Assembly (NCBI GenBank): GCA_964485455.1 | Contig: CAZAJU010000046.1 | Span: forward strand, 1 to 15,851 | Direction of reading: 5' to 3' | DNA: 15,851 bases | Origin: Tissierella_B sp964485455 | Lineage (GTDB): Bacteria > Bacillota > Clostridia > Tissierellales > Tissierellaceae | Shown here: positions 1 to 4,802 of the stretch, piece after piece | How positions within the stretch are numbered: the stretch's first letter is position 1 | Layout of the letters: each line of letters begins with the position of its first letter | The notes under the pieces: generated by a model | What the model was told of the DNA's origin: nothing | Database searches by the model: none | The model's input: the letters and a program-made list of their open reading frames with translations, nothing else | Program-made: the position numbers and the translations under genes

Positions 1-17
1 CGGTGGTGTGAGAGGTC

Positions 18-40
18 GGTAATTAAATTAATTAATTACC
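18..40. repeat. Inverted repeat before the spoIIA promoter, possible terminator of an upstream gene
   Basis: A perfect 9-bp inverted repeat (GGTAATTAA at 18-26, TTAATTACC at 32-40) has a 5-base loop. A T-rich stretch follows 13 bases later (ends at 58). The stem is almost pure A+T with one GG/CC end, so it is weak as a terminator. No reading frame entering from the left edge can be identified as a known protein. In B. subtilis the gene upstream of spoIIAA is dacF, but nothing here shows it. Confidence 0.35.
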
Positions 41-100
41 TCCTACTCGATTATATTTTTGTCATTTGACCTATTTCTACAAAAATAGTACTTTTTCTTT

Positions 101-128
101 GAAGGATAATTAAAGTTTCCTATTGAAT
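101..128 (+). promoter_or_regulatory. Sigma-H-type promoter of the spoIIA operon
   Basis: GAAGGATAAT (101-110) matches the sigma-H -35 pattern RWAGGA. TGAAT (124-128) matches the -10 pattern HGAAT, with about 14 bases between them. The spoIIA operon of Bacillus is transcribed by sigma-H RNA polymerase at the start of sporulation, so both position and sequence fit. The predicted start lies about 20 bases before the spoIIAA start codon, just upstream of its AAGGAGGG ribosome binding site. A 0A box was not found with confidence. Confidence 0.6.
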
Positions 129-154
129 ATATACGTAGCAAAGGAGGGAGAAAA

Positions 155-496
155 TTGGGATATACAACTGAGGTCAAGGATAATAATCTTATCATTCATT
201 TTTATGGAGAGTTAGACCATCATATTACTGAAAAATCTAGACTATTAATAGATAAGAAGTATGAAGATCCTAATATTAAAAATATGGTACTAGATCTTAC
301 ACAGCTAAGTCTAATGGATAGCTCTGGTATAGGCCTTATTATGGGGAGATATAAGAATGCAGTGGAAAAGAAAGGTAAACTTATACTGATAAGCTCAAAT
401 ACATACATAGATAGAATAATAAGAATGTCGGGGCTTACAAAAATAATTGAGGTCTATACAACTATGGAACAAGCTTTACAAAAATTAGAGAGGTGA
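155..496 (+). CDS. spoIIAA: SpoIIAA anti-anti-sigma factor
   Basis: This STAS-domain protein of 113 residues, about the family length, releases sigma-F. In its unphosphorylated form it binds SpoIIAB and displaces the sigma factor; SpoIIAB inactivates it by phosphorylation and the SpoIIE phosphatase restores it. The phosphoacceptor motif MDSSG is at residues 54-58, and S56 corresponds to Ser58 of B. subtilis. GELDHH at 18-23 and MSGL at 91-94 are also family hallmarks. The start is TTG at 155, 5 bases after AAGGAGGGAG. The gene is first in the spoIIAA-spoIIAB-sigF operon; its stop at 494-496 lies 5 bases before the spoIIAB ATG. Identification is secure from the sequence; the mechanism is from the B. 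subtilis family. Confidence 0.96.
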   Translation: MGYTTEVKDNNLIIHFYGELDHHITEKSRLLIDKKYEDPNIKNMVLDLTQLSLMDSSGIGLIMGRYKNAVEKKGKLILISSNTYIDRIIRMSGLTKIIEVYTTMEQALQKLER

Positions 497-501
497 AATT
501 G

Positions 502-939
502 ATGGAAAAAAACTATATGAAGCTAGAGTTCTTTAGCAAGTCTAGTAATGAATCCTTTGCAAGAGTGGTCATAGCAGCATTTGCATCACAACTGGATCCA
601 ACTCTTGAGGAATTATCTGATATAAAAACAGCTGTTTCAGAAGCTGTAACAAATGCAATTATCCATGGTTATGAATATGGTGAAGGCGTAGTAGTAATGG
701 AGTCTCGTATAGAAGGAAACGAATTAGAGATAATTATAAGAGACAAGGGAAAGGGAATTGGAGATATTGATAAGGCTATGGAACCATTTTATACGTCAAA
801 ACCGGAACTTGAAAGGTCAGGTATGGGTTTTACAGTAATGGAAACCTTTATGGATGAACTTAAGGTTGAGAGCATAAAGGAAATAGGAACTACGGTTACT
901 ATGAGAAAGAAAATAAATAGCTCTATTGATAAGGAGTAG
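502..939 (+). CDS. spoIIAB: SpoIIAB anti-sigma-F factor and serine kinase
   Basis: This 145-residue GHKL-type kinase holds sigma-F inactive in the predivisional cell and mother cell and phosphorylates SpoIIAA. Visible motifs are the N box (SEAVTNAIIHGY, residues 46-57, with N51), the G1 box IRDKGKGI (79-86) and the ATP-lid motif RSGMGF (105-110). NESFARV near the N-terminus matches the conserved segment of B. subtilis SpoIIAB that contacts sigma-F and SpoIIAA. I chose ATG at 502, giving MEKNYMKLEF, because it aligns with the B. subtilis N-terminus and lies 7 bases after an AGAGAGG site. A GTG at 493 would add three residues and overlap the spoIIAA stop. The gene sits between its substrate and its target, as in other spore formers. 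Confidence 0.95.
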   Translation: MEKNYMKLEFFSKSSNESFARVVIAAFASQLDPTLEELSDIKTAVSEAVTNAIIHGYEYGEGVVVMESRIEGNELEIIIRDKGKGIGDIDKAMEPFYTSKPELERSGMGFTVMETFMDELKVESIKEIGTTVTMRKKINSSIDKE

Positions 940-944
940 ATACT

Positions 945-1697
945 ATGAGTTCAGGGGGAAAGGCATTACTATCTCATGAAGAGACTATAGAACTTATAAA
1001 AAAAGCTCATAGTGGTGATAGTAGAGCCAAGGAAATATTGGTTGAATCCAACTTGGGACTTATAAGATCTGTCATTAAAGGATTTGCCAATAGGGGAATA
1101 GATTTTGAAGATATTTTTCAAATTGGAAGTATAGGATTACTAAAAGCCATAGATAAATTTGATTTAAATTTTGATGTAAAGTTTTCAACCTATGCAGTTC
1201 CAATGATTATAGGGGAGATAAAGAGGTTTTTAAGGGATGATGGCATAATAAAGGTTAGTAGGTCCTTAAAGCAAGTCGCATACATGGCTAAGACAGCAGA
1301 GGAAAGGCTTTCTAAGGAATTGGGAAGAGAACCAACTATTCAAGAGATAGCCAAAGAAATCGGTGTTGAAAAGGAAGATATAGTAATGGCAGTTGAGTCT
1401 ACCTATCACCCAGAGTATCTCTATGATATAGTTCATGAAAATGATGGCGCTCCACTTTATTTAATAGATAAGCTAAGTAATGAAGATGATTCAGAAATGG
1501 ATATAGTAGATAATATAGTTTTAAAAGACATGTTAGGAAAGCTAAAGCCAAGAGATAGACAGATCATTATTTTAAGGTATTTTAAAGATAAGACCCAAAG
1601 TGAAGTTGCTTCTTATTTAGGCATATCGCAAGTACAGGTTTCGAGAATAGAAAAGAAAATAGTAGAGGAGATGAGGACATATCTTGCTAAGGCATGA
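945..1697 (+). CDS. sigF: RNA polymerase sigma-F factor, forespore-specific
   Basis: This 250-residue sigma-70-family protein is the first forespore-specific sigma factor of sporulation. Region 2 runs from about residue 30 to 105: NLGLIRSVIKGFANRG, then DIFQIGSIGLLKAIDKFD for core binding, then FSTYAVPMIIGEIKRFLRDD for -10 recognition. Region 3 follows at about 110-160. Region 4 (about 198-245) has the helix-turn-helix QSEVASYLGISQVQVSRIEKK for -35 recognition. The ATG at 945 lies 8 bases after AAGGAG, which overlaps the end of spoIIAB, so translation is probably coupled. Sigma-F and sigma-G are close relatives; the position directly after spoIIAB decides for sigma-F. A terminator overlaps the last codons. 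Confidence 0.95.
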   Translation: MSSGGKALLSHEETIELIKKAHSGDSRAKEILVESNLGLIRSVIKGFANRGIDFEDIFQIGSIGLLKAIDKFDLNFDVKFSTYAVPMIIGEIKRFLRDDGIIKVSRSLKQVAYMAKTAEERLSKELGREPTIQEIAKEIGVEKEDIVMAVESTYHPEYLYDIVHENDGAPLYLIDKLSNEDDSEMDIVDNIVLKDMLGKLKPRDRQIIILRYFKDKTQSEVASYLGISQVQVSRIEKKIVEEMRTYLAKA

Positions 1698-1710
1698 TAT
1701 GTCTTTTTTT
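1676..1710 (+). terminator. Intrinsic terminator of the spoIIA operon, overlapping the sigF stop
   Basis: GACATATC (1676-1683) pairs with GATATGTC (1696-1703), followed directly by seven T's. The 12-base loop can close further through TGC/GCA. The right arm includes the last two bases of the sigF stop codon and the left arm lies inside sigF. It separates spoIIA transcription from the spoVA promoter that starts at the next bases. Confidence 0.8.
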
Positions 1711-1739
1711 GAATAAGTAACTATAAATAGTCAATAATA
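1710..1739 (+). promoter_or_regulatory. Sigma-G/sigma-F-type promoter of the spoVA operon
   Basis: TGAATA at 1710-1715 is a perfect -35 element for forespore sigma factors. After 17 bases comes AATAATA at 1733-1739, six of seven matches to the -10 pattern CATAMTA. In B. subtilis spoVA is transcribed by sigma-G, so the call fits the genes downstream. The -35 begins on the last T of the sigF terminator. The predicted start is near 1746, about 154 bases before spoVAA and inside the AGGTGA that would serve the small ORF at 1757. Confidence 0.65.
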
Positions 1740-1756
1740 TACTTAGGTGATGAATA

Positions 1757-1924
1757 ATGGCTATATCTAATAAAGTGATTAAAATTTCTATCTTAATGAT
1801 TATAATCCTAACTTTGGTTACATTATATGTTAAGGAAAATAAATCGACTAATGTTCCTAAGAGCGCAACTCTAGTTCTAAATAGAATGGATGATGAATCA
1901 TGGAAAAACCCAAAGTATATATAG
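1757..1924 (+). CDS. Unrecognised 55-residue membrane-anchored small protein overlapping spoVAA
   Basis: An ATG at 1757 opens a 55-codon frame ending at TAG 1922-1924. I do not recognise the protein. It has a short basic start (MAISNKVIK), one hydrophobic helix at about residues 10-25 (ISILMIIILTLVTLYV), then a polar tail of about 30 residues, which looks like a signal-anchor peptide. AGGTGA at 1745-1750 could serve as its ribosome binding site. Its last 25 bases overlap the start of spoVAA in another frame, and spoVAA has only a weak site of its own (GGATGATG). Coupled translation from this ORF could therefore feed spoVAA. Against it, the predicted transcription start at about 1746 falls within its ribosome binding site. 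It may be a real forespore microprotein or only a leader. Confidence 0.45.
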   Translation: MAISNKVIKISILMIIILTLVTLYVKENKSTNVPKSATLVLNRMDDESWKNPKYI

Positions 1925-2526
1925 GATTAATGAAAAAGAAAGCCCTTGATATTGAGGATTCCTTATATGTAAGGGATTTAGGGGAAGTTTATTGCAATAA
2001 TGAAGGTTTGAGAAAAAGGATTGAAAGAACAAAAGTTTATACGGGTAAAGCAGAGGAAACTTGGGACTATATTACAGCTGTAAAAATTGCAGAAATATTA
2101 ATAAATAAATTCCCAGACATAGAAATCCAATTTTCTGGGGTTGATGAAGTTATTTTAGAGATTAAATCTAGAGAAAAAATAAATCCTATTATTCAAATTG
2201 GAAAACTAATTTTCGTATGTTTTACTCTGTTCTTTGGTGCTGCCTTAGGTATAATGTACTTCCATGAGGATGTAAATATGATGGCTGCATTGGAAAGACT
2301 ATATTTCACTTATACTGGTGAGCATATGGAAAATCCGCTTATGATGAATATACCATATTCCATTGGATTAGGAGTTGGGATGTTGACCTTCTATACAAGA
2401 ATAATGAGCCGAAGCAAGAGGAGACGAATGGAGCCAGGACCTATGGATGTAGAGCTTTATTTATATGACAATGATGTGGAGGATTATATTATGAATGAAT
2501 TAACAGAACAAAAGCCAAAGGAATAA
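1900..2526 (+). CDS. spoVAA: Stage V sporulation protein AA
   Basis: This 208-residue protein is part of the SpoVA inner-membrane channel, which moves calcium-dipicolinate into the developing spore and out on germination. The soluble N-terminal part (residues 1-95) starts MEKPKVYIGLMKK, resembling the Bacillus SpoVAA opening. Two membrane segments follow at about 98-120 and 147-165, and then a basic and acidic cytoplasmic tail. The ATG at 1900 has only a weak upstream GGATGATG, which fits translational coupling to the 55-residue frame it overlaps. Many clostridia (for example C. perfringens) keep only spoVAC-VAD-VAE; this organism also has AA and AB. The call rests on order and N-terminal resemblance more than on a catalytic motif. 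Confidence 0.85.
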   Translation: MEKPKVYIGLMKKKALDIEDSLYVRDLGEVYCNNEGLRKRIERTKVYTGKAEETWDYITAVKIAEILINKFPDIEIQFSGVDEVILEIKSREKINPIIQIGKLIFVCFTLFFGAALGIMYFHEDVNMMAALERLYFTYTGEHMENPLMMNIPYSIGLGVGMLTFYTRIMSRSKRRRMEPGPMDVELYLYDNDVEDYIMNELTEQKPKE

Positions 2527-2528
2527 AT

Positions 2529-2951
2529 ATGGGATATCTAATATCAATTTTATCTGCTTTTGGTGGAGGAGCATTTGTAGGGGGGGCATACTTAGCATTT
2601 ATAACCCTGATCAAGGTATTTCCTAGATTGATACAGTTAACAGATACAAAACCATATTTGAAGCTCTATGAATCCATTTTCTTCATTAGCTCTTTGCTTT
2701 TTACACTGGTCTATTTCTATGGCTACAATTTAAAATTGAACAAGTTTTTCTCTATAATTCCAGGTTTATTTTCAGGAATATTTTTAGGGCTATTTGCATC
2801 CGCACTTGCTGAGACATTTAATGTCATACCGGTAATTTCTAAGAAGTTCAAGATTAAAAAACAAATTAAGCTGGTAATCTTTTCATTACTGATTGGCAAA
2901 GTATGTGGAGCATTATATTATTTTATAATTTTAGGAGGTATTAATGGATAA
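2529..2951 (+). CDS. spoVAB: Stage V sporulation protein AB
   Basis: This is a 140-residue polytopic membrane protein with four predicted helices at about residues 2-28, 47-65, 73-92 and 112-136. The N-terminal helix is glycine-rich (FGGGAFVGGAYLAF), and the segment after helix 3 reads FASALAETFNVIPV, both typical of SpoVAB. It begins two bases after the spoVAA stop, with AAAGGAA inside the end of spoVAA as its ribosome binding site. SpoVAB is a component of the dipicolinic acid channel; its separate biochemical role is not known. Its end overlaps spoVAC by 8 bases, so the operon is tightly coupled. Confidence 0.87.
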   Translation: MGYLISILSAFGGGAFVGGAYLAFITLIKVFPRLIQLTDTKPYLKLYESIFFISSLLFTLVYFYGYNLKLNKFFSIIPGLFSGIFLGLFASALAETFNVIPVISKKFKIKKQIKLVIFSLLIGKVCGALYYFIILGGING

Positions 2952-3387
2952 ATTAAACAAAAATGAGTATAAGAAATTTTCTGATAAGAAAAGTCCGAAG
3001 CCAAAATATATAAAAAATGTTATTATGGCTTTTATAGTAGGAGGAACTATATGTACTATCGGGCAAATTATAATTAACTATTTAGAAACTTTAGGCTTGG
3101 ATAAAAAGGGTGTAGGGGCAGGAACATCAATAATCATGGTATTTCTAGGAGCGCTTTTAACTGGTTTAGGGGTTTATGACAAAATTGGAAAAGTGGGAGG
3201 AGCAGGAGCAGCTATTCCTATTACAGGTTTTGCCAATGCTATTGTTTCACCGGCCATGGAGTTTAAAAGAGAGGGGTTCATATTTGGGGTTGCAGCAAAG
3301 ATGTTCATAGTTGCAGGTCCTGTTTTGGTATATGGAATAGGGAGTTCCGTAATCGTTGGTCTATTAAGTTTACTTTTTAGGAGGTGA
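2944..3387 (+). CDS. spoVAC: Stage V sporulation protein AC, dipicolinic acid channel subunit
   Basis: This is a 147-residue membrane protein. SpoVAC of B. subtilis behaves as a mechanosensitive-type channel and is essential for dipicolinate movement. A basic cytoplasmic N-terminus (residues 1-22) precedes helices at about 25-47, 58-78 and 118-144. Between them lies the conserved glycine-rich motif GGAGAAIPITGFANA (85-99), which recurs in spoVAE downstream and shows the two are paralogues. The gene begins inside spoVAB, with TTAGGAGG five bases before its ATG, an excellent ribosome binding site. The gap to spoVAD is 4 bases. Confidence 0.94.
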   Translation: MDKLNKNEYKKFSDKKSPKPKYIKNVIMAFIVGGTICTIGQIIINYLETLGLDKKGVGAGTSIIMVFLGALLTGLGVYDKIGKVGGAGAAIPITGFANAIVSPAMEFKREGFIFGVAAKMFIVAGPVLVYGIGSSVIVGLLSLLFRR

Positions 3388-3391
3388 TCAA

Positions 3392-4414
3392 ATGGCTATA
3401 AAAAGAATAGGAAATCAAACCGTTAAGCTTGAAAATCCACCAGCTATAATAGCTTCATATTCCATAGTTGGTCCAAAGGAAGGAGAGGGACCTTTAAAGG
3501 ATTATTTCGATTTAATACTTGAAGAGGACTTGTGGGGAACAGAGTCCTGGGAGAAGGCAGAGTCAAAGATTCAAGAGGAATGTATAAAGGGGGCCATTGA
3601 CCAAGCAGGCCTTGCCCCAAAGGATATAGACTATTTAATTGCGGGAGATTTACTTAATCAGATTGTAGCATCAGGCTATAGTGCTAGACAGTTAGCCATT
3701 CCTTTTTTTGGATTATACGGCGCATGCTCTACCATGACTGAATCCTTGTCTTTAGGAGCAATGTTAATGGATGGAGGCTTTGCAGATAAGATAGTATGTG
3801 CTACATCAAGTCACTTTTCCACTGCAGAAAGACAGTTTAGATTCCCTCTAGAATATGGTAACCAAAAAAAGATGACTGCTCAGTGGACTGTTACAGGTGC
3901 AGGTGCTACAGTAATTTCACCATCTGGGGTTGGTCCATATATAAAATACATTACAACAGGTAGGATAATAGATCCAGGAATAAAAGATGCTGCAAATATG
4001 GGTTCTGCTATGGCTCCTGCAGCTATGGATACCCTTATTAACCATTTTAAGGATACGGGAAGAGACCCATCATATTATGATTTAATAATCTCAGGAGATT
4101 TAGGTTATGTGGGTAAGGATATAGTTATAGATATGATGAAAAAGGAAGGTTACGATTTATCTAAGAATTATACTGACTGTGGGGTTGAAATATTCGATAG
4201 ATCAGAGCAGGATACCCACGCAGGAGGTAGTGGATGTGGATGCTCAGGTTCGGTTTTAAATGGATATATATTAAAAGAAATGAAGAAGGGTAATTTTGAA
4301 AAAATACTAATAATGTCAACAGGTGCTCTACATTCAACTCTTATAACACAACAGGGTGAGTCTATACCGGGAATAGCACATGCAGTGGTAATTGAAAACA
4401 AGAGAGAAGGTTAG
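3392..4414 (+). CDS. spoVAD: Stage V sporulation protein AD, dipicolinic acid-binding thiolase-fold protein
   Basis: This 340-residue protein (B. subtilis 338) has the fold of ketoacyl synthases/thiolases but serves as the peripheral component of the SpoVA complex that binds dipicolinic acid. Recognisable family segments are VGPKEGEGPL (26-35), IAGDLLNQ (83-90), YGACSTMTES (109-118, with C112 where thiolases carry the nucleophile), TSSHFSTAERQFRFPLEYG, GSAMAPAAMDT, and near the C-terminus AGGSGCGCSGSV and QQGESIPGIAHAVV. The ATG at 3392 follows TTAGGAGGTGATCAA. The stop is two bases before spoVAE. No residue looks unusual relative to Bacillus SpoVAD, so normal function is expected. Confidence 0.97.
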   Translation: MAIKRIGNQTVKLENPPAIIASYSIVGPKEGEGPLKDYFDLILEEDLWGTESWEKAESKIQEECIKGAIDQAGLAPKDIDYLIAGDLLNQIVASGYSARQLAIPFFGLYGACSTMTESLSLGAMLMDGGFADKIVCATSSHFSTAERQFRFPLEYGNQKKMTAQWTVTGAGATVISPSGVGPYIKYITTGRIIDPGIKDAANMGSAMAPAAMDTLINHFKDTGRDPSYYDLIISGDLGYVGKDIVIDMMKKEGYDLSKNYTDCGVEIFDRSEQDTHAGGSGCGCSGSVLNGYILKEMKKGNFEKILIMSTGALHSTLITQQGESIPGIAHAVVIENKREG

Positions 4415-4416
4415 AT

Positions 4417-4773
4417 ATGGAATATATTAAAGCATTTGCAGTTGGTGGTTTTATTTGCATTGTAGGACAGGTGATTTTAGATAACACCAAGCTTACACCT
4501 GCCCATATACTAGTTACGTTTTTAATACTTGGAGTAATTATGGGAGCCATAGGCATCTATGAACCAATACTGGAATTTGGAGGAGCTGGTGCTTCCATAC
4601 CAATATGTGGTTTTGGGAATTCATTAGCTAAGGGGGCAATTGAGGGGGCAAAGTCAAAGGGTTTAATAGGTGCATTTACTGGAGGAATAGAGGCTACTGC
4701 AGCTGGGGTTTCAGGAATTATACTCTTTGGTTATATAATGGCCATATTATTTGACCCAAAGACAAAAAAATAG
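4417..4773 (+). CDS. spoVAE: Stage V sporulation protein AE (AEb type), channel subunit
   Basis: This 118-residue membrane protein is the last spoVA gene here. It has three to four hydrophobic segments (about residues 4-22, 30-50, 60-75, 90-112). Its glycine-rich motif GGAGASIPICGFGN (55-68) parallels the one in SpoVAC, so the two form a paralogous pair in the channel. Its length matches the short AEb protein of Bacillus. No spoVAEa or spoVAF gene follows; the next gene is convergent. The start follows the spoVAD stop by two bases, with AGAGAAGG inside spoVAD as the binding site. The stop codon forms the left foot of a long hairpin. Confidence 0.94.
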   Translation: MEYIKAFAVGGFICIVGQVILDNTKLTPAHILVTFLILGVIMGAIGIYEPILEFGGAGASIPICGFGNSLAKGAIEGAKSKGLIGAFTGGIEATAAGVSGIILFGYIMAILFDPKTKK

Positions 4774-4802
4774 TAATACAGTCCATACGGACTGTATTAC
4801 TA
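4764..4802. terminator. Shared hairpin terminator between spoVAE and the convergent penicillin-binding protein gene
   Basis: A perfect 14-bp stem (4771-4784 with 4789-4802) encloses the loop ATAC. Both genes end on it: the spoVAE TAG is 4771-4773 and the complementary TAG of the minus-strand gene is 4800-4802. Seven A's at 4764-4770 give a T tract after the hairpin on the minus strand, so it is a canonical terminator for the penicillin-binding protein mRNA. On the plus strand no T tract follows, so spoVA mRNA may end less sharply here. Confidence 0.85.

Noticed and set aside
493..501. A GTG start for spoIIAB three codons upstream of the chosen ATG
   Set aside because: It overlaps the spoIIAA stop and gives no added similarity to B. 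subtilis SpoIIAB; the ATG at 502 has a correctly spaced ribosome binding site.
4168..4556. Minus-strand frames opposite spoVAD and spoVAE
   Set aside because: They are shadows of strongly conserved genes, with no start signals or recognisable product.
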